Positions 54,706 to 64,000 of a stretch of 64,000 nucleotides of DNA are shown piece by piece; within the stretch, counting starts at the first letter, position 1; every line of letters starts with the position of its first letter. The position numbers and the translations under genes were made by a program. The stretch comes from Marinobacter flavimaris (lineage in GTDB: Bacteria > Pseudomonadota > Gammaproteobacteria > Pseudomonadales > Oleiphilaceae), in contig NZ_PSSW01000005.1 in assembly GCF_002933295.1 (NCBI RefSeq), positions 310,001 through 374,000 of the forward strand, read 5' to 3'. Under the pieces are notes generated by a model that was not told where the DNA came from, did not search any database, and saw nothing but the letters and a program-made list of their open reading frames with translations.

Positions 54706-56047
54706 GCAGCGTGAGGGTCACCTGCGTCCACTGGCCGGGTTCGCTGGTAATCGACATGTTGCCCTTGTGATGGCGCATGATGGTCTGACAGATACTGAGG
54801 CCCAGCCCCAGGTTGTCCGGTGTATCACTGGTGGAATAGAACGGATCAGTGAGCCGCTTCATATCGTCTGGCGCGATGCCCTGGCCGTTGTCCCGAATTA
54901 CGATTCGATGGGCACTGTCAGCGCTTTCGGCCGTTATCTCGATTTTGCCGGGCTGCCGGTTTTTGCTCACGGCAGAGACGCCATTGAGCAGCAGGTTAAC
55001 GAACACCTGGGTCAGGGCAGATGGATAGCAGGGAACGGTCGTTCCCTCCGGGATGTCAGTCTGAAGCTCGACACCTCGTAGCTGATGCTGGCAGAAGCGG
55101 GTGGCGGTGGTCACCAGTTTGCCGAGGTCTGCCGTTTCCAGGCTGTGTTCAGGGACGGGGCGGGAAAACTCGATCAGGTCAGACACAATATCGGCAATGC
55201 GTTTCTGGTGGGTGCTAGCGTCGGTCAGGGCGTCTGCGACCTCGACATCCCGGTTTACCGAGTTGGCAAAATCCACGGCCTGGCTGGCGCAGTTCAACGG
55301 GTTCATGATCTCGTGGAGCAGCCCCTTAGCCATATGGCTAAGGGCCTGATGTTTCTGTTCCTGGGCCAGTCTTTCTTCCGTTGATTTCAGGGTTTCCAAA
55401 GTGCGGGAAAGTTGTCGATTCCGGTCTCGGAGCAGGAATTGGAGCGCCAGCAGGTTGCGCAGGAACTGCGACAGGAACCAGGCCGATAGCGGTGCGACCA
55501 CCAGGCACATCAGAATCAGCCAGTTGGTCAGAATGCCGATCAGGGTGTCGCTTACCTGAGTGCTGTCGACCGCCACGAACGTGGCGAGTACCAGCAGTGT
55601 CAGGTTGATCAGGATAATCACGCTGGTGTGGAACAGGGACAGGGTAATGATGCCCACGGAGCTGATGAAAAAGAACAAGCCCACGATGGGAGCGAGCGAC
55701 GCGCCCGTTGTCATGTATCCCAGGTAGCTGAACGCCGCCATGTTGAAAAACACCAGGTAGACAATCATCGGCGCTGACCGGCGCAGGCGCGTGAACCGGT
55801 GAGCGGCGATCAGACCGGTCAGAATCGCGGTGTAGATGAGGTAGATACCGAATACGTCCGGTGCATCCGGGTTCAGGGCCAGGCCCCCGAGAAACAGCAG
55901 GGTACCGATAAAGGCAATCACCAGGTAAACGTCGGCGAACAGGGGCAGCACCCGGTACCGATACTGGGTGTGGTAGAAGCGTTCGAAGCGTCGCTGTCGG
56001 TAGGCGGGCAGCTGGCGGATCTGATCCATCCCGGAAAGCAGTTTCAC
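54677..56047 (-). CDS. membrane sensor histidine kinase
   Basis: A 456-residue kinase with about six transmembrane segments in residues 38-200, a coiled coil, HisKA with KGLLHEIMNPLN (acceptor His245), and HATPase with LLLNGVSAVSKN, DNGQGIAPDDM and GLGLSICQTIM. The start reads GTG overlapping the stop of the upstream regulator (GTGA); an ATG 18 bases later (MDQIRQ) is the alternative. It is the last gene of a three-gene operon with two response regulators. The signal is unknown; convergent location with the CotH/VTC operon is suggestive only. Confidence 0.9.
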   Translation of the reverse strand: MKLLSGMDQIRQLPAYRQRRFERFYHTQYRYRVLPLFADVYLVIAFIGTLLFLGGLALNPDAPDVFGIYLIYTAILTGLIAAHRFTRLRRSAPMIVYLVFFNMAAFSYLGYMTTGASLAPIVGLFFFISSVGIITLSLFHTSVIILINLTLLVLATFVAVDSTQVSDTLIGILTNWLILMCLVVAPLSAWFLSQFLRNLLALQFLLRDRNRQLSRTLETLKSTEERLAQEQKHQALSHMAKGLLHEIMNPLNCASQAVDFANSVNRDVEVADALTDASTHQKRIADIVSDLIEFSRPVPEHSLETADLGKLVTTATRFCQHQLRGVELQTDIPEGTTVPCYPSALTQVFVNLLLNGVSAVSKNRQPGKIEITAESADSAHRIVIRDNGQGIAPDDMKRLTDPFYSTSDTPDNLGLGLSICQTIMRHHKGNMSITSEPGQWTQVTLTLPRTAAQHAG

Positions 56048-56685
56048 TCGGCGGCTCCGTGTTGGTGTCGTTGCATAAAGAGAATGAGCTCGGGCAGGCG
56101 CTCGAAGCCCAATTTCACGAAAATCCGGTCCTTGTAGGAATGCACCGTCTTGCAGGAAACGCCAAGCCTGCCTGCAATATCGCGTACCGGCAGCCGGCTG
56201 GCCATCAGCTGTGCCACTTCCCGCTCCCGTCCGGACAAGGCCTGATAGGCGAGCATGGCGGCCGGTGCTGGTTCCTGCTGCCAGTTACCGACATAAACCT
56301 GCCCGTTTCGAATGTAGAAGAGCGTCTTGATCAACTCCTGCACTGGCTGGTCCTTGGACACCACGGCCTTGATGCCTGCTTCCAGATAGATCGCCATCCG
56401 CCCGCTGCTGACCGGCGTGTCCGATATCAGCAGCACGGACAATGACGGATTCACCGCCAATGCATGCTCGGCGATGGTGAGCCCGTCGTTGTCCTGCAGG
56501 TTTTCCTCAATCAGCAGTACCGAAGGGGTGGCCCTCTTTAGCCGATTGAGCGTTGCCACTCCGGTCTCCGATTCGCCAACCAGCTCGACCTCATCGTGCA
56601 AGAGGATCTGGAATAGCAGGCTGTCACGGAGCAGTCGCTGCCCCATGGTGACGTACAACCTGAGCCTGCGCTGACCTGACGCCAT
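56044..56685 (-). CDS. atypical LuxR-family response regulator (Glu at phosphosite)
   Basis: A 213-residue NarL-type regulator. The receiver lacks the usual acidic pair (LRLYVTMGQRLLRD in place of LLADDH) and the phosphorylation Asp is replaced by Glu60 in LLIEENLQDNDG. The C-terminal LuxR HTH is complete: LSGREREVAQLMASRLPVRDIA and SCKTVHSYKDRIFVKLGF. It may therefore be constitutively active or ligand controlled. ATG 56685 overlaps the stop of the upstream gene; the longer frame lies entirely inside that gene and is rejected. Confidence 0.88.
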   Translation of the reverse strand: MASGQRRLRLYVTMGQRLLRDSLLFQILLHDEVELVGESETGVATLNRLKRATPSVLLIEENLQDNDGLTIAEHALAVNPSLSVLLISDTPVSSGRMAIYLEAGIKAVVSKDQPVQELIKTLFYIRNGQVYVGNWQQEPAPAAMLAYQALSGREREVAQLMASRLPVRDIAGRLGVSCKTVHSYKDRIFVKLGFERLPELILFMQRHQHGAAE

Positions 56686-58163
56686 CAGTCTGCCCTGGCC
56701 GGCAGATGGAGACTCAATCGAAGACACTGGTCGCCTCCGGTCACGTCGATATCGCCAGCAAGCAGTCGGGTGCTTACGAAGAGCATCAGAAGAGCGCTCT
56801 GCTGCTCCAGCAGGGGGCGGGAGAGGCGGGTGATTGGCGCCAGCAGATGGCTGTACATGTGAAGTGGGCTGGCGCTGGCGACCATGAGGCCGCTTTCGGT
56901 CCGGGTCAATTCCAGAGCAGAGCGCTCCAGCCCGGAGGCCTTCATCAGGGTTGCCAGTGCCTGGCAAAGGGCCATCAACGGTGTTTGTGTTTCGCTCGTG
57001 CCTGCCGGGTTCTCCAAGGCGTTCGCGAGAGCCTGGTCAAAGGCTTGCCGGTTCTGGATGCCGTGCACGTGGCCTGGCTGAAGGGTGCTGAGCTGCCTGC
57101 CCACCATTCCGGCAAAGTCTCTTACAAGATCATGCTCAAGCGCGGTTTCCCGGCTTGCGCGCAGATGGGGTGGCTGGGCAGGAAGTGTGCGAACGGTTGC
57201 CAGGGCATCCAGAAAGTCGGCGGTGATCGGTTCGCCGGTAAAACCGTCCACTCGCTCGTTTAGATGTTCAAGCAGTCTGGCTCGTCGTTGCTGGCGAAGC
57301 TCCGCGAACTGTTGTTCTGCAATTGAGCGTGAACGGTCTCTTGCAGAGACCAGGGTGCGATGTTGGACAAGAGCCTTGCGGAAGAGCGACAGCAATTCGG
57401 CTGCGTTCCATGGCTTCTTCTGATAGCGGAAGATCCGGCCCTCGTTAACTGCATCCATGGCCACATCAACCTCGCCCCAGGCTGACGTGAGAATTCGGAC
57501 AATTGTCGGGTGCGACTGGCGTAGTTCGTCCAGCAGCTCTTTGCCATGCATCCCGGGCATTCTCTGGTCTGTCATCACCACCGCGACATCGCTGTCTTTC
57601 TGCAACACGAGCTGAGCCTCTTCTGCACTGATGGCGCTCAGCACGCGGAATTCGTCCTGCATGCGCTCCAACTGCCTCGACAGATAACGGGTGGCAGTCG
57701 GTTCGTCATCCACGATCAGAATCGCCGGTTTGGGGCCCTCGTGGGCCTCGCTGGTATCCGGAGAGAAGGTTTGTCCTTCGCGGGTAAGCGCGGCTGTGAG
57801 CACGTGCGACCGGATAACATCGGGATTGACCGGCTGTTCGAAGCAGCGATCGACCAGCTGATGGTCGAGCAGTTTCACGAGGAGGTTCAGCGCAATGGCA
57901 TCTCCTATGAGGATCTTCAGAATCCGGGGGTGGTGGTCCCTGGCCCGTGCCAGTAGCGACGACTCAAGATAGTCATCAGCGCGGTTCGGAAGCAGAACGA
58001 TGGCGGTGGGTATGGTGGCAGCCGAGGGCAGGTAGTCGAGTGCCCCCTGGTCAGTGGCGAACGCGTGAATAACGAAATCGCTGGCAAACAAGGTTTCGAA
58101 GTGCTGTCGGTCCTGGTCGTCGTCATACCGGAGAAGGATCTCCGCCGCTCCGCTGGTCGCCAT
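56685..58163 (-). CDS. double-receiver response regulator
   Basis: A 492-residue protein. Residues about 8-125 look like a degenerate receiver: the position of the phosphoaccepting Asp reads IVLLPNRADD without Asp at the right place. Residues about 147-262 form a complete receiver, with acidic DDE, Asp199 in VVMTDQRMPGMHG and Lys in FRYQKKPW. The remaining 230 residues are of unknown type with a coiled-coil start (RSRSIAEQQFAELRQQRRARLLE), with no HTH or GGDEF/EAL motif. It heads the operon with an atypical LuxR regulator and a kinase. Confidence 0.82.
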   Translation of the reverse strand: MATSGAAEILLRYDDDQDRQHFETLFASDFVIHAFATDQGALDYLPSAATIPTAIVLLPNRADDYLESSLLARARDHHPRILKILIGDAIALNLLVKLLDHQLVDRCFEQPVNPDVIRSHVLTAALTREGQTFSPDTSEAHEGPKPAILIVDDEPTATRYLSRQLERMQDEFRVLSAISAEEAQLVLQKDSDVAVVMTDQRMPGMHGKELLDELRQSHPTIVRILTSAWGEVDVAMDAVNEGRIFRYQKKPWNAAELLSLFRKALVQHRTLVSARDRSRSIAEQQFAELRQQRRARLLEHLNERVDGFTGEPITADFLDALATVRTLPAQPPHLRASRETALEHDLVRDFAGMVGRQLSTLQPGHVHGIQNRQAFDQALANALENPAGTSETQTPLMALCQALATLMKASGLERSALELTRTESGLMVASASPLHMYSHLLAPITRLSRPLLEQQSALLMLFVSTRLLAGDIDVTGGDQCLRLSLHLPARAD

Positions 58164-58355
58164 GATTACTCTGTATCCTGTTAATGGGGTAGGGAAGAGA
58201 TTAGCAACAACAGTGGCTTAGCGGTGTAGGAACTTCCTACAGCAGTGCCTTTGCCGGCAATGAAAACCTGGTTCTGTGACAGCCTTGGCACTATGGACTG
58301 TCCTGGCGTCAGGAGCGACTACACTTACCAGAGGCTCATCGAAAGGGAGATAACC

Positions 58356-58640
58356 ATGACAGTTCCTGAGAATGGTCTGACGAATCACGAAGTCACCATC
58401 TGCCTGGCTGGCGGTGCCGTGCTGGGTCCGTTCAATGCGACCTGGAGCAAGGATTCCGGTGGGGATGTGCGTGAGCTGGTCCGCGAGTACGATGCGTTTC
58501 TGCAGGGTGAAAAGCAGCACCGTTACAAGTTTCACCTGCACGACACCTACACCAACACCGTTCATACCCTGATCCTCAATTTTGAACAGGTTACGGGCAT
58601 CTGCGACCATGTCCGGCTCAGATCCCAGGGCGGCGGCTGA
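58356..58640 (+). CDS. small hypothetical protein
   Basis: A 94-residue acidic protein starting MTVPENGLTNHEVTICLAGG and containing VRELVREYDAFLQGEKQHRYKFHLHDTYTNTVHTLI. AAGGGAG precedes the ATG. No known motif is recognised. It is divergent from the regulator operon and upstream of fumC. Confidence 0.75.
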   Translation: MTVPENGLTNHEVTICLAGGAVLGPFNATWSKDSGGDVRELVREYDAFLQGEKQHRYKFHLHDTYTNTVHTLILNFEQVTGICDHVRLRSQGGG

Positions 58641-58707
58641 GCCATGGCCGGGCCCCTGGCGTACACGCCAAGAAGCCCACAGTGCAAATGCACGGACAGG
58701 AGGGAAT

Positions 58708-60084
<1,377 letters not shown>

Positions 60085-60111
60085 TCGGTCGTTTCAGAGG
60101 GGCGCAAACGC

Positions 60112-60594
60112 TTGCTGATCATCCTGGAGTTGTTTGTGATGCTGGTGCTGGCCAACGGCACGCCGGTGGTTGCGGCCGGGCTGCTGAAAAACCGCTGGTC
60201 GGCCCCGGTGGACGGCGGTCGACTGCTGTCCGATGGTCGCCCCGTATTTGGTGAAAGCAAAACCTGGCGGGGTGTTGTATCCGGTGCACTGGCTTGCGGG
60301 CTTTTTGCGCTGTTTACCGGGCTGGGATTCGTGTTCGGGCTTCTGTTCGGCCTGCTGGGGCTGGGAGGAGATCTTCTGAGCAGCTTCATCAAACGTCGAA
60401 TGGGTTTGGAATCGAGTGCCCGGGCTGTCGGGCTGGATCAGATCCCGGAAGCCCTCCTGCCCATGCTGCTGGCGATGTGGTGGCTTCCGGTGAGCCTGTG
60501 GGTAGTGTTGGTTGTCGTGGTGGTTTTTACCCTGTCCAACATCTATGGCTCACCGCTGCTCTACCGTCTCGGTATACGCCGGCAGCCCCACTAA
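60112..60594 (+). CDS. CDP-archaeol synthase-like membrane protein (CarS family)
   Basis: A 160-residue protein with four to five transmembrane segments and the motif GRPVFGESKTWRG, followed by LGGDLLSSFIKRRMGLESSA. These match the DUF46/CarS family, CTP-dependent cytidylyltransferases for isoprenoid lipids in archaea; bacterial members are common but undefined. The start reads TTG at 60112 with AGAGGGG upstream. Four-base overlap with the convergent phosphoesterase. Confidence 0.85.
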   Translation: MLIILELFVMLVLANGTPVVAAGLLKNRWSAPVDGGRLLSDGRPVFGESKTWRGVVSGALACGLFALFTGLGFVFGLLFGLLGLGGDLLSSFIKRRMGLESSARAVGLDQIPEALLPMLLAMWWLPVSLWVVLVVVVVFTLSNIYGSPLLYRLGIRRQPH

Positions 60595-61565
60595 ACCGGG
60601 CCGCGAGTCAGGGTGTGAAGGGTTACTTCCGGCGGGCAGTTCAGGCGAACGTTTACCACGGACGTTCCGGAACCCGGTGAGGTGTAGCCCTGCATACCGT
60701 TCATCCGCCAGTAACCTCGACCGAGTGTGCGCGGGCAGTCAGAGTCGAGAGTCACCGGTATACCGCCGGGCAGGCAGATCTGGCCGCCGTGTGTGTGGCC
60801 GCAGAGAAAGACGTCGTAGCCGGCGTGGGCAGCCTCGCGCCAGATCTCCGGCGTATGGCTGAGCAGGATGCTGGTGCCTCCCGCAGGGATATTGTCCCCC
60901 GCCTGGTGCAGGTTGTGGACCTTGAAGAAGTGGGCGTCGTCCACACCCGCGAGGTACAGGGTCTGGCCTCCCCGTTCAATGGGCGCCATTTCGTTCATCA
61001 GCAGTTGGTAACCCATGTCTTCCAATGCCGGTACCATGCGAACGCTGTCGTGGTTACCCAGAACCGCATAGGGCTTGCTTTTTATACCGTCCCTCAGCCG
61101 CGCCATGCCGTCCAGGGCGCCCTCAATCGGGCCCCACGTGAGTTTCCGGTAGTCGCCGGTCAACACGCACAGATCGTAGTCTAACGGTTCGATCTGGCGC
61201 AGGACTGCCTGCAGGTTGGCTTCGTCCATGTCTACGTGCAGGTCGGTCAGATGCAGAATGCGAAAGCCCTCGAAGGCTTCCGGCAGGCCGGGAAGCTGGA
61301 AATGATTGTGCACGGTGTTCAGACGCCGGCTGTTGCTCTGGCCCCGGCCCCAAAGGCCAACCATGCGCAAACAGGTACGGATAAAGCCGGGCGCCGTGGC
61401 CCAGTTTTCCAGATGGAATGAGCTGTGATCCTGCCCGAATACCTTCGCTTCAGCTTCCCGTTCAATGCCGAGCCTCTGGCGGGCGTGAACAGGGCCGAGC
61501 CTCAGGCTCAGGCGGTATTCCAGGAGTTCATCCTGGTTCTCCGGTGTACGAGCCCTTGCCGTCAT
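60591..61565 (-). CDS. calcineurin-like metallophosphoesterase
   Basis: A 324-residue metallophosphoesterase. Metal-binding motifs in order: HLTDLHVD, CVLTGDYRK, VLGNHDSVR, and GHTHGGQICLPGG. The upstream region (about 1-100) is less conserved. The sequence fits the YkuE/YaeI-type group, often membrane-associated phosphohydrolases, but no clear membrane segment is seen here. AGGGAAGAAAA precedes the ATG at 61565; in-frame ATGs further upstream are less supported. Confidence 0.9.
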   Translation of the reverse strand: MTARARTPENQDELLEYRLSLRLGPVHARQRLGIEREAEAKVFGQDHSSFHLENWATAPGFIRTCLRMVGLWGRGQSNSRRLNTVHNHFQLPGLPEAFEGFRILHLTDLHVDMDEANLQAVLRQIEPLDYDLCVLTGDYRKLTWGPIEGALDGMARLRDGIKSKPYAVLGNHDSVRMVPALEDMGYQLLMNEMAPIERGGQTLYLAGVDDAHFFKVHNLHQAGDNIPAGGTSILLSHTPEIWREAAHAGYDVFLCGHTHGGQICLPGGIPVTLDSDCPRTLGRGYWRMNGMQGYTSPGSGTSVVNVRLNCPPEVTLHTLTRGPV

Positions 61566-61730
61566 TTTTCTTCCCTTATATGCCGAGCCGGGCATGGCCG
61601 ATGTACTGAGTGGCAAACCCTGTCTGTCATTATGGATGGCCTTCGAAGGTATGCAACCAAAACGACACAATGTTCATGTTTGATGACACACTGGCCGTGA
61701 AACCAGCGGAGCAACAGACTCAGGAGATTT

Positions 61731-62912
61731 ATGACGGAACCATCGAGTGATGACAGGCTGTCGTTCAGCCAGATTTTCCTGCTGTTCCTTCGGCTGGGGC
61801 TGACGTCGTTTGGTGGTCCGGCAGCGCATCTCGGATTCTTTCACGATGAATTTGTCAAACGTCGGCGGTGGCTCTCAGACAGTGCCTACGCAGAAGTTGT
61901 GGCCCTCTGCCAGTTGCTGCCGGGACCGGCTTCCAGCCAGGTCGGTCTAACCATCGGGTTCCTGCGCGGTCATTACCGCGGCGCACTCGCAGCGTGGCTG
62001 GGGTTCACCCTGCCATCGGCGGTGATTATGATTGGTCTTGCGCTGGGATTGAGCGCCTGGCCAGAGGCCAGCAGTGGCGGCTGGATACAGGGTCTCAAGT
62101 TGTTTGTGGTGGCGGTGGTGGCCCAGGCGGTCTGGCAGATGGGAAAAACCCTGTGCCCGGACCGTCCCCGAATCGCCATGGCTTTGCTGGTAGCGGTGAG
62201 CCTTCTGGTGATGGGCGAAACCTGGATGCAGATACTGGCGTTGGTCATTGCCGGGGCTGTGGGTTCCTTTCTGGGGTTGGGGAGCGGAGAGGCATCTGAG
62301 CCGCTGCATGTGCCACTGCAATCCCGGAAACCTGCGCTTTTTGCAGGGGCCTTTTTGATTCTGTTGTTGGTTTCCTTCCTGCCTCAGGCCACCGGCAGTC
62401 TTGGCTGGATAGGCGCTGAAATGTACCGGGCCGGTGCCCTGGTGTTTGGCGGCGGACATGTAGTGCTGCCCTGGCTGCAGGAGGGCTTCGTGGCCTCCGG
62501 TGCCATGCCGGCGGACACTTTCCTGGCGGGGTATGGCGTTGCCCAGGCTATGCCGGGACCGCTGTTTTCCTTTTCAGGATTTCTGGGTGGTTCACAGGCC
62601 GGTGTTCTCGGTGGTGTGATTGCGGTACTGGCTGTGTTCCTCCCTGGAACCCTGCTTGTATTCGCCGGTCTTCCCCTATGGAGCTGGCTTCGGGAGCATC
62701 GTCGCGCCCGGTCAGCGCTGGCCGGCGTAAATGCAGGCGTGGTGGGGTTGTTGCTGGCGGCTCTCTACGATCCGGTCTGGGTCTCCGCCGTCCATGGTGC
62801 GCATGATCTGGCACTCGTGCTCGCCATTTGGGTCTGTCTCGCTGTCTGGCGGGTTCCGGTCTGGGTACTGGCGCCGCTGAGTGCGCTGGCTGGAGTGATC
62901 CTGCTGTCCTGA
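61731..62912 (+). CDS. chrA: chromate transporter ChrA
   Basis: A 393-residue inner-membrane protein of the CHR family in long, two-domain form. N-terminal half: FLRLGLTSFGGPAAHLGFFH and LCQLLPGPASSQVGLTIGF. C-terminal half repeats the pattern with FGGGHVVLPWL and AQAMPGPLFSFSGFLG. ChrA exports chromate. TCAGGAGATTT lies before the ATG. It is a single gene. Confidence 0.95.
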   Translation: MTEPSSDDRLSFSQIFLLFLRLGLTSFGGPAAHLGFFHDEFVKRRRWLSDSAYAEVVALCQLLPGPASSQVGLTIGFLRGHYRGALAAWLGFTLPSAVIMIGLALGLSAWPEASSGGWIQGLKLFVVAVVAQAVWQMGKTLCPDRPRIAMALLVAVSLLVMGETWMQILALVIAGAVGSFLGLGSGEASEPLHVPLQSRKPALFAGAFLILLLVSFLPQATGSLGWIGAEMYRAGALVFGGGHVVLPWLQEGFVASGAMPADTFLAGYGVAQAMPGPLFSFSGFLGGSQAGVLGGVIAVLAVFLPGTLLVFAGLPLWSWLREHRRARSALAGVNAGVVGLLLAALYDPVWVSAVHGAHDLALVLAIWVCLAVWRVPVWVLAPLSALAGVILLS

Positions 62913-63024
62913 TCAACGTACATATAATCCCCTCTTCCTGAGCCGGCACATGGGTTGTCAAATCAGCAGGTTTCCAGCCACAATCGAGCGGTTAAAGGCA
63001 GATAATTCGAACGCAGAGGTTACC

Positions 63025-63678
63025 ATGACGACATCCTGCAGTATCCCGGGTCTCAACGTACCACGTAGCCGTTTTCCCGATCCTGAACAGGACCTGCCGG
63101 CGGCCGAGGGCGAACAGCGTGTCGTGCTGGCTGGCGGCTGTTTCTGGTGTGTGGAAGCCGTTTTCCTGGCCATCGATGGCGTAACCAGTGTTGAGTCCGG
63201 TTACGCTGGCGGTCACGCCAGCTCTGCCAATTATGAGGCCGTATGCTCAGGTACTACCGGTCACGCAGAAGTGGTGGATGTTCACTATGACCCTGCCAGG
63301 GTCAGTTTTGGCGAACTGCTAAAGGTGTTCTTCTCGGTTGCTCACGATCCCACCCAGTTGAACCGCCAGGGCAACGACCGGGGCACCCAGTACCGCTCGG
63401 CTGTGTTCTACGAGACTGCCGAACAGCGGCGGGTAGCCGAGGCCTACATCCACCAGCTCAATCAGGCCGAAGTGTACCCGGATCCGATAGTGACCACGCT
63501 GGAGCCGCTGGAGGCATTTTACCCGGCAGAAGAGTACCACCAGAATTTTGCTGCCCGTAATCCCTACCAGCCATACATCATGGCCGTGGCCGCCCCGAAA
63601 ATGGAAAAGCTTGTAGACAGCTATCCTGATCGCCTGAAGCCGGAATTTACAGACAACGACGCAGGCAGCACCGCCTGA
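63025..63678 (+). CDS. msrA: peptide methionine (S)-sulfoxide reductase MsrA
   Basis: A 217-residue enzyme with active-site motif GGCFWCVEAVF (nucleophilic Cys48), GYAGGHASSANYEAVCSG and a late PAEEYHQNFAARNPYQPYI. It repairs methionine-S-sulfoxide. GAGGTTACC stands directly before the ATG at 63025. Followed after 11 bases by msrB. Confidence 0.96.
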   Translation: MTTSCSIPGLNVPRSRFPDPEQDLPAAEGEQRVVLAGGCFWCVEAVFLAIDGVTSVESGYAGGHASSANYEAVCSGTTGHAEVVDVHYDPARVSFGELLKVFFSVAHDPTQLNRQGNDRGTQYRSAVFYETAEQRRVAEAYIHQLNQAEVYPDPIVTTLEPLEAFYPAEEYHQNFAARNPYQPYIMAVAAPKMEKLVDSYPDRLKPEFTDNDAGSTA

Positions 63679-63689
63679 GGAGGCAGACT

Positions 63690-64000
63690 ATGGGAGTTTC
63701 CGCTGCAGGTTATGACCTGACACCACTAAACGAAGCACAGGTTGAGGAGAAAGCTGCGGATCTGACATCGGAAGAGCGGCGCGTACTGCTCGACCATGGC
63801 ACCGAGCATCCGTTCTGCGGAACCTTGCTGGATAACAAAAAAGCCGGTGTTTACCACTGCCGGCTTTGCGATCTGCCTTTGTTCAGCTCGGACTCGAAGT
63901 TTGACTCGGGAACCGGCTGGCCGAGTTTCTTCCAGCCCTTTGATCCGGAGCATATCCGCTACATTGAGGACACGAGTCTTGGCATGACCCGCACCGAAAT
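63690..64000 (+). CDS. msrB: peptide methionine (R)-sulfoxide reductase MsrB, partial
   Basis: The first 103 residues are in the window, starting MGVSAAGYDLTPLNEAQVEE. Zinc-binding CRLCDLPLF and the family sequence FDSGTGWPSFFQP are visible; the catalytic Cys lies beyond the right edge. AGGAGGCAGACT precedes the ATG. Works with MsrA upstream to repair both sulfoxide forms. Confidence 0.93.
   Translation, partial: MGVSAAGYDLTPLNEAQVEEKAADLTSEERRVLLDHGTEHPFCGTLLDNKKAGVYHCRLCDLPLFSSDSKFDSGTGWPSFFQPFDPEHIRYIEDTSLGMTRTE

Noticed and set aside
56686..56967. N-terminal extension of the atypical LuxR regulator
   Set aside because: It overlaps the double-receiver gene in another frame and has an Arg/Pro-rich nonsense-like composition.

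Overview
This window reads as a chromosomal segment of a marine gammaproteobacterium, most likely Marinobacter or a close relative. This is inferred from the wax ester synthase/DGAT gene, the Pseudomonas-like but rearranged quinoprotein alcohol oxidation cluster, the GC-rich codon use and the marine-type acuR-acuI pair. Taxonomy was not tested by any search. I see no phage, plasmid, insertion sequence, CRISPR array, rRNA or tRNA gene.

Layout. 1-4.5 kb: partial FFLEELY-type protein, alpha/beta hydrolase, WS/DGAT acyltransferase, porin. 4.6-19.3 kb: first half of a PQQ-dependent alcohol oxidation island, with a FIST sensor protein, an ErcS'-like hybrid kinase, an ErbR/AgmR-like regulator, a NitT/TauT-type ABC transporter, a PedA1A2BC-type ABC operon (minus strand), cytochrome c550, a PedG/MxaJ-like binding protein and a quinoprotein alcohol dehydrogenase carrying the Asp-x-Asp lanthanide signature. 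19.3-37.6 kb (mostly minus strand): an ABC permease/ATPase pair and, 11 kb further on, a guanidine carboxylase operon (two DUF1989 subunits, biotin-dependent carboxylase, binding protein). Each of these two transcription units is preceded by its own guanidine-I (ykkC) riboswitch. Between them lie a poorly understood metabolic set (MetX-like hydrolase, type III glutamine synthetase, HD-type putative diiron oxygenase, class II aldolase, Crp/Fnr regulator), an Ada-like protein, a large lipoprotein and two regulators. 37.6-50.4 kb: second half of the alcohol island, with the aldehyde dehydrogenase exaC, a peroxidase-related protein, acuI/acuR, pqqABCDE, the S9 peptidase pqqH, ercA and ercS. 50.4-58.2 kb: a tightly overlapping CotH / VTC-domain / DUF4956 / OprP-like operon facing a three-gene signalling operon (kinase, double-receiver regulator, atypical LuxR regulator). 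58.3-64 kb: ordinary chromosomal genes (small hypothetical, fumC, CarS-like, metallophosphoesterase, chrA, msrA, msrB).

How the parts work together. Alcohols are oxidised in the periplasm by the quinoprotein dehydrogenase, electrons pass to cytochrome c550, and the aldehyde is oxidised by ExaC. PqqA-E and PqqH make the cofactor, and ErcS'/ErcS/ErcA/ErbR-type proteins regulate. An exact 10-base motif, TACTACCAAG, lies 118-141 bp before the start codons of cytochrome c550, the dehydrogenase and exaC, and a relative of it sits before the porin gene. Guanidine is probably imported, carboxylated and deiminated to allophanate; the allophanate hydrolase needed to finish the route is not in the window.

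Most notable observations: the two guanidine riboswitches with apparently different expression platforms; the shared promoter motif of the alcohol regulon; two copies of a dispersed hairpin element rich in CsrA/RsmA-type ANGGA loops with covarying stems; an atypical response regulator with Glu at the phosphorylation site; and two uncharacterised metabolic cassettes (HD oxygenase/aldolase/GSIII and CotH/VTC/DUF4956/OprP).
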